From an uncultured Bacteroidota bacterium (lineage in GTDB: Bacteria > Bacteroidota > Bacteroidia > Chitinophagales > Chitinophagaceae), in the NCBI GenBank assembly GCA_903938445.1, contig CAJADG010000071.1:37030-101029 (forward strand): a stretch of 64,000 nt of DNA, in the 5' to 3' direction. Below, piece after piece: positions 52,468 to 61,869 of the stretch; the stretch's first letter is position 1; every line of letters begins with the position of its first letter. Below the pieces are notes generated by a model that did no database searches, was not told the DNA's origin, and worked only from the letters and a program-made list of their open reading frames with translations. Position numbers and translations under genes: made by a program.

Positions 52468-53508
52468 ATGGTTTCTATAGGCAATATACAATTACCCGAT
52501 TTCCCATTATTACTCGCTCCTATGGAGGATGTAAGTGATCCTCCGTTTAGAGCAGTATGCAAAGACAATGGAGCCGATTTAATGTACACCGAATTCATTA
52601 GTAGTGAGGGGCTTATTAGAGATGCTATTAAGAGCAAACAAAAATTAGACATCTACGATTACGAACGTCCAATTGGTATTCAAATATTTGGAGGTGACGA
52701 AGAAGCGTTGGCGCTTTGTACAAAAATTGTAGATACCGTTAATCCCGATTTAATTGATATCAATTTTGGTTGTCCTGTAAAAAAAGTGGCCATGAAGGGG
52801 GCTGGAGCGGGTGTTTTAAAAGATTTGGACTTAATGGTACGTTTAACAGAAGCAGTTGTCAAGAGTACCAACCTGCCAGTGACTGTTAAAACTAGATTGG
52901 GCTGGGATGACAATAGTAAAAACATTCGTGAAGTGGCGGTACGTTTACAAGATGTGGGCATTAAAGCCTTAGCCATTCATGGACGCACACGTATGCAAAT
53001 GTATAAGGGTGAAGCAGATTGGACTTTGATTGGGGAAGTGAAAAATGATCCGCGAGTTACCATTCCTATTTTTGGAAACGGCGATATTAATTCTCCAGAA
53101 AAAGCTGTGGAATATAAAAATAAATATGGAGTAGATGGGATCATGATTGGTCGCGCTGCCATTGGTTATCCGTGGATATTTAGAGAGATAAAACACTTTG
53201 TTGAAACCGGTACTAAGCGTGCTGATCCAACGATTGAAGAGCGTGTAGAAGTTGCCAGAAAACACTTACAAAAATCATTAGAGTGGAAAGGTCCGATTGC
53301 TGGTATAAATGAAATGAGAAGACATTACGCAAATTATTTAAAAGGACTGCCTAGCATCAAAGACTATCGTGCTAAATTAGTACGCATCACGGACCCTGCT
53401 GAAATTGAAGCAGTGTTAGATGAAATTAAAGAGCAATACAAAGGTATGGTAATTGAGTCTGGTAAAATTATATTGGAAAACTACCATGAACATTGCCCTA
53501 TTAATTAA
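52468..53508 (+). CDS. dusB: tRNA-dihydrouridine synthase
   Basis: The 346-residue protein has the Dus start LLAPMEDVSDPPFRAVCKDNG, then DINFGCPVKKVAMKGAGAGVLKD with the candidate catalytic Cys102, and VKTRLGWDD, IHGRTRMQMYKGEADW and GNGDINSPEKA for the FMN barrel. It reduces uridine to dihydrouridine in tRNA. It is a single gene. Confidence 0.95.
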   Translation: MVSIGNIQLPDFPLLLAPMEDVSDPPFRAVCKDNGADLMYTEFISSEGLIRDAIKSKQKLDIYDYERPIGIQIFGGDEEALALCTKIVDTVNPDLIDINFGCPVKKVAMKGAGAGVLKDLDLMVRLTEAVVKSTNLPVTVKTRLGWDDNSKNIREVAVRLQDVGIKALAIHGRTRMQMYKGEADWTLIGEVKNDPRVTIPIFGNGDINSPEKAVEYKNKYGVDGIMIGRAAIGYPWIFREIKHFVETGTKRADPTIEERVEVARKHLQKSLEWKGPIAGINEMRRHYANYLKGLPSIKDYRAKLVRITDPAEIEAVLDEIKEQYKGMVIESGKIILENYHEHCPIN

Positions 53509-53537
53509 GAAAAGTTTTTTATTTTTCTAGTATTCGA

Positions 53538-54194
53538 TTATTTCGAATCAAGAGCAGCAATTACTTCGGGCGCTAAAGGGTCCACTATCATTGGGAAATA
53601 ATGCGTAAGCACTCCATTCTCATTCACTAAATATTTACAGAAATTCCAAGCTGGCTCTTGATGACACCATCCGTTAATGGTCATATCAGACAACCATTTG
53701 TGCACTTCGTTTTGATCATGCCCTTTAATAACACTTGACTTTTCCATTAAAGGGAAAGTAACTCCGTAATTCTTTTTACAAAAATTTACAATGTTTTGAT
53801 TATCGCCAGCTTCCTGCTCTTTAAAATCATTGGAAGGGAAACCAAGTATGACTAATTTATCTCTATACTGAATAGATAACTTCTCTAAAGCTTCATATTG
53901 TGCAGTGAAACCACAGTTGCTTGCGGTGTTCACAATCAACACTTTTTTACCTTTTAAATTTTCAAAACTAAAGTCATTACCGTTAATGTCTTTTACATGT
54001 AAACTGTAAAAAGATAATAAGGGTACTGCATTTTCTTTATTGGTTTGAATTTGTTTTTTTCCGGCAGCTTTACTCGTCCACATGATGGCCGGATACATTG
54101 TTTTTAAAACAGATTGTCGATAAGACATTCCTGTTTTTTTCATTAGCAATGTGGCTGTAACCAAAACACCTAGGGCGATGGCAATTTTAATCAT
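53538..54194 (-). CDS. Glutathione peroxidase-like protein with membrane anchor
   Basis: The 218-residue protein has an N-terminal hydrophobic segment (about 3-17) that should anchor it facing the periplasm, then FSFENLKGKKVLIVNTASNCGFTAQYEALEKL with the peroxidatic cysteine, GFPSNDFKEQEAG with the glutamine, and AWNFCKYLVNENG with the tryptophan. The classic selenocysteine position is Cys. Start 54194 is the first ATG; the frame opens further upstream with TTG. In these bacteria it may use thioredoxin. Confidence 0.92.
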   Translation of the reverse strand: MIKIAIALGVLVTATLLMKKTGMSYRQSVLKTMYPAIMWTSKAAGKKQIQTNKENAVPLLSFYSLHVKDINGNDFSFENLKGKKVLIVNTASNCGFTAQYEALEKLSIQYRDKLVILGFPSNDFKEQEAGDNQNIVNFCKKNYGVTFPLMEKSSVIKGHDQNEVHKWLSDMTINGWCHQEPAWNFCKYLVNENGVLTHYFPMIVDPLAPEVIAALDSK

Positions 54195-54251
54195 GATTGT
54201 TTTTTTATTTTTCAAACCAGATCCAATATTTATAAATGTTGCGCGCTAATA

Positions 54252-55619
54252 TTAACCAATTAATCTTTTTAATAACCAACCTTTTCCTTTGTATGGAGGG
54301 TATTTGAAACTAGGATCTATAAAAGTAGGCGTTTTTAAAACCGACTTAGTATGCGTAAAAGTGTTGAAGCTAGATTTTCCATGATATGCACCTGTACCAC
54401 TAAAACCTCTTCCTCCAAAAGGTAAATTGTGATTGGTAATATGCATGGTTGCATTATTAATACAAGCACCGCCCGATGGAACATTGGTTAACCAAAAGGT
54501 TTCATCGGCTTTATTTTCAGTGAACACATAAAATGCCAAGGGATTAGGATTTTTTTGAATTACAGCCAACGCTTCTTCATTAGATTGATAGGTAATAATG
54601 GGAAGAATTGGACCAAAAATTTCATCCTTCATAATGTTGGCATTCTCATGAATATTCGTCATGATCGTAGGTTCAATAAACAAAGAAGCCTTATCCGATT
54701 TACCACCATATATAATTTCACCTTCAGCTAAATAAGATGCCAATCGTGTCCATTGTCTTTCATTAATGATTTTACCATAATGTTCGGACGAAGCAGCATC
54801 GTTACCATAAAATTGTTGAATGGCTTTAATTAATTCTTTTACGAATTCCTCTTTTAATTCAGTGGGTACTAAAACATAATCGGGTGCAATACACATTTGT
54901 CCTGCATTAGAGAATTTGGGACTTGCTAAACGACGCGCTGCCACTCTTAAATTGGCATCAGAACTAATCACAGCGGGGCTTTTACCCCCCAACTCTAAAG
55001 TTACTGGCACTAATTGTTCTGCAGCATACTTATAAATGATTTTACCTACTGCTGTGCTTCCTGTATAAAAAATATGATCAAATCTATTTTCAGTTAACAA
55101 TGGTGGCAACACGGTAGCGCCCTCTCCTTCCAAATACAAAATATAATTATTAGGAAATAAAGCATCGATAATTTTGCCCATTACTTTTGCAGTAGCGGGT
55201 GCAAATTCACTCGGTTTTAAAACAGCGCAATTACCTCCTGCAATGGCACCAATTAAGGGTGTAAACAATAACTGAAAGGGATAGTTCCATGGAGCAATAA
55301 TACATACTACACCCAAAGGTTCTTGAATAGTATAACTGCTAGAGGGCTGATTTACCAAATTGGTTGCCACTGTATTGGGCTGCATCCAAGATTTTAAATG
55401 CTCTATGGTGTCATTCAATTCACTAAGGAAAAAACCAATTTCAGTAGCCCATGCGTCCTCATCTGTTTTTTTTAAGTCAGTATAAAGTGCCTGATAAAGC
55501 TCTTTTTCTGACTCCAAAACTACTTTTTTAAGCCTATTTAGCTGATTTAACCTAAAATCATAAGATTGAGTAGCCCCAGATAAGAAATAAGTGCGTAGAT
55601 TTTCGATAGATACTTGCAT
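54252..55619 (-). CDS. Aldehyde dehydrogenase-family protein
   Basis: The 455-residue protein has PWNYPFQLLFTPLIGAIAGGN, VTLELGGKSPAVI with the general-base Glu, and NAGQMCIAPDYVLV with the nucleophilic Cys, the ALDH signature residues. It oxidises an aldehyde with NAD(P). Length fits the class 3-type enzymes that act on fatty or aromatic aldehydes. Start 55619 (MQVSIENLRT) is the family start; the frame opens to 55643. It is divergent from the Gfo/Idh/MocA gene. Confidence 0.93.
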   Translation of the reverse strand: MQVSIENLRTYFLSGATQSYDFRLNQLNRLKKVVLESEKELYQALYTDLKKTDEDAWATEIGFFLSELNDTIEHLKSWMQPNTVATNLVNQPSSSYTIQEPLGVVCIIAPWNYPFQLLFTPLIGAIAGGNCAVLKPSEFAPATAKVMGKIIDALFPNNYILYLEGEGATVLPPLLTENRFDHIFYTGSTAVGKIIYKYAAEQLVPVTLELGGKSPAVISSDANLRVAARRLASPKFSNAGQMCIAPDYVLVPTELKEEFVKELIKAIQQFYGNDAASSEHYGKIINERQWTRLASYLAEGEIIYGGKSDKASLFIEPTIMTNIHENANIMKDEIFGPILPIITYQSNEEALAVIQKNPNPLAFYVFTENKADETFWLTNVPSGGACINNATMHITNHNLPFGGRGFSGTGAYHGKSSFNTFTHTKSVLKTPTFIDPSFKYPPYKGKGWLLKRLIG

Positions 55620-55774
55620 ACAAAACAGAATTATAAAGTACAATTTAAGCTTTAATAACGAAAGGAATGAGGGATTTGTTCACTCATCAAAATAATTCTC
55701 TTTTTTCGGGAATTTTTAATAATTTAACGGAACGATTCATTAAACCGATTGTAAACCACACAACAAAGATTGCT

Positions 55775-57229
55775 ATGTCGAAAAAAAAATCAGATAACTC
55801 AAGAAGGGATTTCATACGAAATTCAGCTTTAGCGCTTGGCGGATTTTATATTATGCCAAGACACGTATTAGGCGGTAAAGGATTTACTGCACCTAGTGAT
55901 AAATTACAAATTGCAGGTATTGGTGCCGGCGGAAAAGGAGAAGGAGATTTATTCTCATTTTACAATAGTGGAAAAGCAGATATCGCCTTTTTATGTGATG
56001 TAGATGAACGTCAAACAGCATTAAGCCGCAAGCGTTATCCTAATGCAAAAGTTTATAAGGATTATAGAGAGATGTTAGAAAAAGAGCATAAGCATATTGA
56101 TGCATGTTCAGTATCTACTCCTGACCATATGCACGCAGTACAAGCAATGGCCGCAATGCAATTGCACAAACACGTTTATGTTCAAAAGCCAATGGCACAT
56201 GACATTTACGAAGCAAGAATGATGACTAAAGCTGCACATGATTACAATGTTGTTACTCAAATGGGTAACCAAGGTTCATCAGGTGATGGTGTACGTATGT
56301 TACAAGATTGGTACAATGCTGGATTAATTGGAGATGTACATACTATATATTGTTATACAGACAGACCCGTATGGCCACAAGGCGTAATTCGTCCTGCGAC
56401 TGCAAATGAAATTCCAAAAGAATTAGATTTTAATTTATGGTTGGGTACTGCTCCTGAAAAAAGTTATTTCACTGACTTATTACCATTTAACTGGAGAGGT
56501 TGGTGGGATTACGGAACCGGTGCATTAGGTGATATGGCTTGTCATATTATGGCACCTGCATTTGCTGTTTTAGGATTAGGATACCCAGTTGCTGCTGAAT
56601 GTAGTGTTGCTACTCGTTATACTGCACCTTGGCAAAGAGTTTACTCACCAGATAGTCCACCAGCATCTTCTCATATCATTTTAACTTTCAAAGGCCAAAA
56701 TGGTAAACCAGATATAAAATTACATTGGATGGATGGTGGTATTCAACCAGAGCGTCCAGCTGAATTAGGACCTAACGAAGTTATGGGTGATGGTGGCAAT
56801 GGTGTAATTTTTGAAGGTACGAAAGGAAAGATGATGGCAGGCACCTATGGCGTGAACCCTCAATTATTACCAACGAACTTAACGGCTCAAACCAAAGTTC
56901 CTCAAACTGTTGATCGTGTGAAAGGCGGTGCAGAAGGTCACTACTCTGCATGGGTTGAAGCTTGTATCGCAGGTCCTGGTAGTAAAGAAGCAAAAACATT
57001 AAGTTCTCATTTTGATATCGCTGGTCCATTAACTGAATCTGTTTTAATGGGTAACCTAGCTATCAGAAGTTATGATTACAAAGGAACAGATAAGAAAGGT
57101 TTAACTACTTATCCAGGCCGCAATATTCAATTAACTTGGGATGGTCCAAATATGAAAATTACCAACTTTGAACCAGCAAATCAGTTTGTTAAGCGAACTT
57201 ATCGTGCAGGTTGGAGCTTGGGCGTTTAA
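55775..57229 (+). CDS. Tat-exported Gfo/Idh/MocA oxidoreductase
   Basis: The 484-residue protein has a Tat-type start (SRRDFIRNSALALGGFYIMP), then a Rossmann fold (LQIAGIGAGGKGEGDLF) and the family catalytic VQKPMAHDIYEARMM. TQMGNQGSSGDGVRMLQDWYNAGLIGDVH is typical of the exported Bacteroidota subfamily. The frame opens to 55667, but 55775 gives MSKKKSDNSRRDF. It oxidises or reduces sugars or inositols with NAD(P); the substrate is unknown. It is followed by its own terminator. Confidence 0.9.
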   Translation: MSKKKSDNSRRDFIRNSALALGGFYIMPRHVLGGKGFTAPSDKLQIAGIGAGGKGEGDLFSFYNSGKADIAFLCDVDERQTALSRKRYPNAKVYKDYREMLEKEHKHIDACSVSTPDHMHAVQAMAAMQLHKHVYVQKPMAHDIYEARMMTKAAHDYNVVTQMGNQGSSGDGVRMLQDWYNAGLIGDVHTIYCYTDRPVWPQGVIRPATANEIPKELDFNLWLGTAPEKSYFTDLLPFNWRGWWDYGTGALGDMACHIMAPAFAVLGLGYPVAAECSVATRYTAPWQRVYSPDSPPASSHIILTFKGQNGKPDIKLHWMDGGIQPERPAELGPNEVMGDGGNGVIFEGTKGKMMAGTYGVNPQLLPTNLTAQTKVPQTVDRVKGGAEGHYSAWVEACIAGPGSKEAKTLSSHFDIAGPLTESVLMGNLAIRSYDYKGTDKKGLTTYPGRNIQLTWDGPNMKITNFEPANQFVKRTYRAGWSLGV

Positions 57230-57253
57230 TATTAATTCTCGAAATACATTTCA

Positions 57254-57286
57254 AAATCCTCTCGATTTTTCGAGGGGATTTTTTTT
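57254..57286 (+). terminator. Intrinsic terminator after the exported Gfo/Idh/MocA gene
   Basis: AATCC-TCTCGA and TCGAG-GGGATT form an imperfect stem with a TTTT loop, followed by eight T's. Confidence 0.8.
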
Positions 57287-57352
57287 ACTTAACTTCGAAA
57301 TGGAAATAGTTAATAAAGCTAAAAGCAACCCCAATAATTTAAAATAAGCGCA

Positions 57353-58528
57353 ATGAGTACGAATGTAAGTGACCAATTTTTATTAAGAAAAGATATCCAT
57401 TTTTTAAACTTCGGCTCCTTTGGAGCAACCCCAAAACCTATTTTTGATGATTATCAAAATTGGCAAAGAGTATTGGAAGCGGAACCCGTTCAATTCATTG
57501 CCTTTGATGGTGTTGAATATTTAGCGGAGTCACGCGCTGCTTTAGCCAAGTTTGTACATGTAGATGATAAAGATGATTTAGTATATATTACCAACCCAAG
57601 TTTTGCTGTAAATATTATTGCTAAATCATTTCCATTAGAAGCAGGGGATGAAATTTTGGCTACTGATATTGAATATGGTGCTTGCGACAGAACCTGGGAA
57701 TATTATTGCGGCAAAAAGAATGCAATATATAAGCGACAAAAAATTAGCTTACCCATTACAACAAAGGAACAATTTATTGAAGACTTTTTTAAAGGACTAA
57801 CTCCAAAAACAAAAGCTATTTTTATTAGCCATATTACCAGTGCCACTGCATTAATATTTCCAGTAAAAGAGATATGCGAAATTGCAAAATCAAAAGGACT
57901 AATCACTATTGTAGATGGAGCACATGCACCAGCACATATTGATTTAAAGATAAATGAATTAGCAGTTGACTTTTATGTAGCTGCTTGTCATAAATGGATG
58001 ATGGCTCCCAAAGGCGCTAGCTTTTTATACGCACATAAAAATGTACAACATATATGTGAGCCCTTAATAGTAAGCTGGGGCTATAAAGCACTAAAGCCTT
58101 CGCATTCACTTTTTCTAGATTACCATCAAATGATTGGTACCAGGGACTTTTCGGCTTTTTTATCAGTACCAAAAAGTATTGAATTCATGAAGGAAAATAA
58201 TTGGACCGAAGTGGCTAAACAATGTCGCGAAACGGTAATTGCCAATGCTCCTATATTTTACACATTATTAGGCACCCAACCCATTAGTCCTTTGACCAAT
58301 GAGTGGATTGGACAAATGATTAGTATTCCAATTAAAACAAAGGAGCCTGAAGTGTTACAAAGAAAATTATTTAAAGAATTTAATATTGAGATCCCCATTA
58401 TGCGTCAAGGCGAGGATATTTATATGCGCTATTCTATTAATGCTTTTAATACCAAGCAAGATTTAGAAGCATTACAAAACGCATTAACTACCATTATTAA
58501 AACCACTGACTTAATTCAAGTGAACTAA
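57353..58528 (+). CDS. Class V aminotransferase-fold PLP enzyme (isopenicillin N epimerase-like)
   Basis: The 391-residue protein has the fold-type I PLP pattern: HFLNFGSFGATPKPIFDDYQNWQ, ADIEYGA-like DIEYGACDRTWEYY, VDGAHAPAHIDLKI (Asp and His of the cofactor site), and AACHKWMMAPKGASFLY with the PLP lysine in HKWM. It resembles isopenicillin N epimerase and cysteine desulfurase-like enzymes. The substrate is not known. It converges with the TIM-barrel gene. Confidence 0.9.
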   Translation: MSTNVSDQFLLRKDIHFLNFGSFGATPKPIFDDYQNWQRVLEAEPVQFIAFDGVEYLAESRAALAKFVHVDDKDDLVYITNPSFAVNIIAKSFPLEAGDEILATDIEYGACDRTWEYYCGKKNAIYKRQKISLPITTKEQFIEDFFKGLTPKTKAIFISHITSATALIFPVKEICEIAKSKGLITIVDGAHAPAHIDLKINELAVDFYVAACHKWMMAPKGASFLYAHKNVQHICEPLIVSWGYKALKPSHSLFLDYHQMIGTRDFSAFLSVPKSIEFMKENNWTEVAKQCRETVIANAPIFYTLLGTQPISPLTNEWIGQMISIPIKTKEPEVLQRKLFKEFNIEIPIMRQGEDIYMRYSINAFNTKQDLEALQNALTTIIKTTDLIQVN

Positions 58529-58530
58529 AT

Positions 58531-58565
58531 AAAAATCCCGAACGCGAATAGCAATCGGGATTTTT
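58531..58565. terminator. Bidirectional terminator
   Basis: AAAAATCCCGA (58531-58541) and TCGGGATTTTT (58555-58565) are exact inverted repeats between convergent genes. Confidence 0.88.
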
Positions 58566-58602
58566 ATTTAATACGAATAAGTGTAATTACTAAAACGAAC
58601 AA

Positions 58603-59463
58603 TTACCACTTTAAGGTTTTCAAATAAGCTGCATCGGCCTTTGCTGCATCTAATTCGGTAGTGCCAGTATACGCTTCTTGTTCTACAATCATATGTTGTA
58701 CACCACGCTTTGCTACTTGTGGCAATAAAGATTTATAATCAATCGTTCCTTTTCCAATAATACAAGACTCATGTCCTTCTGGGGTATTTGTTTTTACCAA
58801 GTCTTTTACGTGTACTAATTTAAAACGATTTGGATGTTTGTCCATATAAGCAATTGGATCTACTCCAGCTGCAACTGTCCAATACATATCCATTTCAAAA
58901 TCAACGGTTGCAGGATTGGTATTGTTCATCATTAAATCCTGAGGCACTATTCCATCCATTGCCTTGAATGAATAGTCATGATTGTGATATGCAAAACGAA
59001 TACCGTGTTTTTTTGCAATCTCTCCACATGCATTAAACTCGTCTGCAAACTTTTTAAAATTATCTAAAGATTTTTGTGGGCCTTTGTATGGACAAATTAA
59101 ATACTTCATTCCAATCTCTGCAGCTTCAGCAGCCTTACGATCAAAATTCGTTGTATTGTCGCAATGAGCAGATACTAAATTCATTCCCAACTCGTCCATG
59201 TGTTTTTTGAACTCCGTATTTTTCATGCCCCAAAAAATTCCTTTCTCTCCTTCAAAGCTTTCTATTTTTTTATACCCAGATTGTGATAAATGCTTTAATA
59301 CCGCTAATGGATCTTTAGCCAATGCCTCTTTCACTGTCCATAACTGAATACCAAAAGAATTTGTTGCAGGCGCCAACGCCATTAATTCATTTTTAAATGG
59401 AATGAGTAAACCTAATCCAACAAAAGTGGAGTTACGGATAAAAGATCTTCTTGAATGATTCAT
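58603..59463 (-). CDS. Tat-exported sugar phosphate isomerase/epimerase-like TIM-barrel protein
   Basis: The 286-residue protein has a twin-arginine start (MNHSRRSFIRNSTFVGLGLLIPF). The xylose-isomerase-like barrel blocks are SFGIQLWTVKEAL, KKIESFEGEKG, RFAYHNHDYSF, VDFEMDMYW, RFKLVHVKDL and IVEQEAYTG, which carry the His, Asp and Glu metal ligands. It probably isomerises or epimerises a sugar in the periplasm. Start 59463 gives the Tat signal; the frame opens to 59526. A terminator separates it from the GMC operon upstream. Confidence 0.88.
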   Translation of the reverse strand: MNHSRRSFIRNSTFVGLGLLIPFKNELMALAPATNSFGIQLWTVKEALAKDPLAVLKHLSQSGYKKIESFEGEKGIFWGMKNTEFKKHMDELGMNLVSAHCDNTTNFDRKAAEAAEIGMKYLICPYKGPQKSLDNFKKFADEFNACGEIAKKHGIRFAYHNHDYSFKAMDGIVPQDLMMNNTNPATVDFEMDMYWTVAAGVDPIAYMDKHPNRFKLVHVKDLVKTNTPEGHESCIIGKGTIDYKSLLPQVAKRGVQHMIVEQEAYTGTTELDAAKADAAYLKTLKW

Positions 59464-59500
59464 AATATAGTTTTTGCAATCGTTTGAATAAAATAAAAAA

Positions 59501-59536
59501 TAAAAGGCGAGTAACTTTTTCAGCACTCGCCTTTTA
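59501..59536 (-). terminator. Intrinsic terminator after the GMC operon
   Basis: TAAAAGGCGAGT (59501-59512) and ACTCGCCTTTTA (59525-59536) form a 12-bp perfect stem. On the minus strand it is followed by TTTTTTATTTTATT. It lies 15 bases after the stop at 59551. Confidence 0.88.
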
Positions 59537-59550
59537 CAACAAAGGTTTAA

Positions 59551-60117
59551 TTAGCTAGTTGCCCAAGCCTTGTCTCCTTTTTTATACGGATAAGATCCTA
59601 CAAATTTTCCTGGTACTGCAACATAACGTAATGCTTTTGTTGCGCCCACTTCTGAAGTAAAGAATCCTGACAATGTCAATTGTTTGAACATCGTAAAGTA
59701 ATGCTTAGGATCTTCCGGCTTAGCAGCTTTTTGATATTCCTTAGCTTCTTTATCTAAAGACACTAACAATGCTTTACGTTGTTCTGGAGTTGATTCCATG
59801 AAGCCCTTGCTATTTAATTTCTTAGACGCTTCGTCTAATTTTTTAATGCCTTCTATAAAAATAGTTTGGTCTTTTGTTTCGTAACAATCATTCACCATTA
59901 CTTTCATAAACTCACCCACTTTTGCGTCTTTTGCACCAGGTGTAGCTGTTTTTGGAATAATCGTTTCAGCAACTTCATCTAAAAATGCAACATCATCATT
60001 AGAAAGTGAAATTCCTTTTGAATTGGTTTTACAACCAGATAAAAAAGCTTCAGCGCCTAATACAGCACCACCTGTTAAGATGGCAACTCTTGATAAGGCT
60101 TCTCTTCGATTCATCAT
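59551..60117 (-). CDS. Gluconate 2-dehydrogenase subunit 3-like Tat lipoprotein (small subunit of GMC dehydrogenase)
   Basis: The 188-residue protein begins with the Tat motif NRREALSRVAILTGG and a lipobox LSGC (C29), so it is an exported lipoprotein. The mature part (VAFLDEVAETIIPKTATPGAKDAKVGEFMKVMVNDCY ... LTLSGFFTSEVGATKALRYVAVPGKF) matches gluconate 2-dehydrogenase subunit 3. The GMC subunit 27 bases upstream has no signal of its own, so the two are probably co-exported through Tat. Together they form a periplasmic sugar dehydrogenase. Confidence 0.92.
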   Translation of the reverse strand: MMNRREALSRVAILTGGAVLGAEAFLSGCKTNSKGISLSNDDVAFLDEVAETIIPKTATPGAKDAKVGEFMKVMVNDCYETKDQTIFIEGIKKLDEASKKLNSKGFMESTPEQRKALLVSLDKEAKEYQKAAKPEDPKHYFTMFKQLTLSGFFTSEVGATKALRYVAVPGKFVGSYPYKKGDKAWATS

Positions 60118-60144
60118 AAAATTATTTTTAAAAAATTAATTAAA

Positions 60145-61824
60145 TTATAAGTTTCCTTTCTTTAATTCACTTACAGCAAAATCAACAGCACGTGCTGTGA
60201 ACGCCATATACGTTAAAGAAGGGTTTACACAAGACGCACTTGCCATAAATGCTCCATCAGTAACAAATACATTTGGTGCATCCCAAACTTGGTTGTTACC
60301 ATTTAACACTGAAGTTTTTGGATCTCTACCCATACGCGCTGTACCCATTTCATGAATACCGCGTCCTGGAGTACCATCCCCTTCATGTGCTTGTACATTT
60401 TTAACACCTGCTTTTTCTAACATTTCTTGTGCATCTGCTAAAATGTCTTTACGCATTTTATGTTCGTTTTCTTTTAACTCACAATCAATGTTCAATACAT
60501 TTAAGCCCCACTTATCTTTCACTGTTTTGTCTAATGTTACTTTATTAGTTGGATCAGGTAACATCTCACCAAATCCACCCATACCAATTGTCCAAACACC
60601 TGGCTCAGTCAATGCTTCCTTAAAGTCAGCACCAATACTAAATTCAGCAACATCATGCTGCCAGCCTTGTCTATTACCGCCACCTTGGTAACCAAATCCA
60701 CGTAAGTAATCACGCTTATCGTTACCCACGTTACGGAATCTTGGAATGTAGAAACCATTAGCACGACGACCAAAAGTATATTGATCTTCGTAGCCTTCTA
60801 CCACACCACCAGCACCAATACCTAAGTGGTGATCCATTAAGTTTTTACCCAACGCATTTGAACTACTTCCTAAACCACCTTCCCAAACATCCGTAGCTGA
60901 ATTCATTAAAATCCAAGTACTATTTAAAGTAGATGCGTTTACAAAAATAATTTTCGCTTTGTACTCAATTGTTTTATTTGTTTCTGCGTCTAAAACAGTT
61001 ACTCCTGTTGCACGCTTTTTATCTTTATCGTATTTGATTTCAGTTACAATACTCCAAGGTCTTAAAGTTAAATTACCTGTAGCCATTGCTGCTGGTAAAG
61101 TAGAAGACTGCGTACTAAAGTATCCACCAAAAGGACAACCTAACCAACATTTATTACGGAACTGACAACCAGGACGGCCACCATGAGGCACTGTAATATT
61201 TGCGGTACGTCCAATAATTAAATGACGCTCTCCTTTAAATTCTTTTTTAATTCTTTCTGCAACGTCTTTCTCCACGCATGTTAAATCCATTGGAGGTAAG
61301 AATTGACCATCAGGTAAAACGGCTAATCCATCGCGGTTACCAGAGATACCTGCAAATTTTTCTACATAATCATACCAAGGGGCAATATCCTTGTAACGTA
61401 CTGGCCAATCTACACCAACACCTTCTTTACCGTTGGCTTCAAAATCCAAATCAGACCAACGATAAGATTGACGACCCCACATTAAAGAACGACCACCAAC
61501 ATGGTATCCTCTAAACCAGTCAAAACGTTTTGTTTCAGTATATGGACTTTCTTTATCAACGCACCAATAATCAAGATTGGTTTCGTTTAATGGGTAGTCT
61601 CTTTTTAACACTGGATAATCCTGAATCATTTGTTGTGTTCTACCACCACGATGAGGATGATCCCAAGCTTCTTTATTTGCATTTACATAATCCTTGATGT
61701 GCTCGATATTTCTACCACGCTCAAGCATCAATACTTTTAATCCCTTTTCGGTAAGCTCTTTTGCTGCCCAACCGCCGCTGATACCCGATCCTACGACAAT
61801 TGCGTCATACTGTTGTTCCGCCAT
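60145..61824 (-). CDS. GMC-family FAD dehydrogenase with a [3Fe-4S]-type cysteine motif
   Basis: The 559-residue protein has the FAD motif VVGSGISGGWAAKELTEKGLKVLMLERG and the GMC catalytic pair H491 (HEMGTARMG) and N534 (SCVNPSLTY). A C-x5-C-x3-C-P motif (C220, C226, C230) resembles the [3Fe-4S] hinge of bacterial FAD glucose dehydrogenase. It has no signal peptide and probably leaves the cell with the Tat lipoprotein encoded next. It oxidises a sugar or sugar alcohol and passes electrons to a cytochrome; glucoside 3-dehydrogenase is one possible activity. Confidence 0.92.
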   Translation of the reverse strand: MAEQQYDAIVVGSGISGGWAAKELTEKGLKVLMLERGRNIEHIKDYVNANKEAWDHPHRGGRTQQMIQDYPVLKRDYPLNETNLDYWCVDKESPYTETKRFDWFRGYHVGGRSLMWGRQSYRWSDLDFEANGKEGVGVDWPVRYKDIAPWYDYVEKFAGISGNRDGLAVLPDGQFLPPMDLTCVEKDVAERIKKEFKGERHLIIGRTANITVPHGGRPGCQFRNKCWLGCPFGGYFSTQSSTLPAAMATGNLTLRPWSIVTEIKYDKDKKRATGVTVLDAETNKTIEYKAKIIFVNASTLNSTWILMNSATDVWEGGLGSSSNALGKNLMDHHLGIGAGGVVEGYEDQYTFGRRANGFYIPRFRNVGNDKRDYLRGFGYQGGGNRQGWQHDVAEFSIGADFKEALTEPGVWTIGMGGFGEMLPDPTNKVTLDKTVKDKWGLNVLNIDCELKENEHKMRKDILADAQEMLEKAGVKNVQAHEGDGTPGRGIHEMGTARMGRDPKTSVLNGNNQVWDAPNVFVTDGAFMASASCVNPSLTYMAFTARAVDFAVSELKKGNL

Positions 61825-61869
61825 TTTTTAAATTTTAAGTTTGTATTGAAATTGTTTGAATTGTTATTT

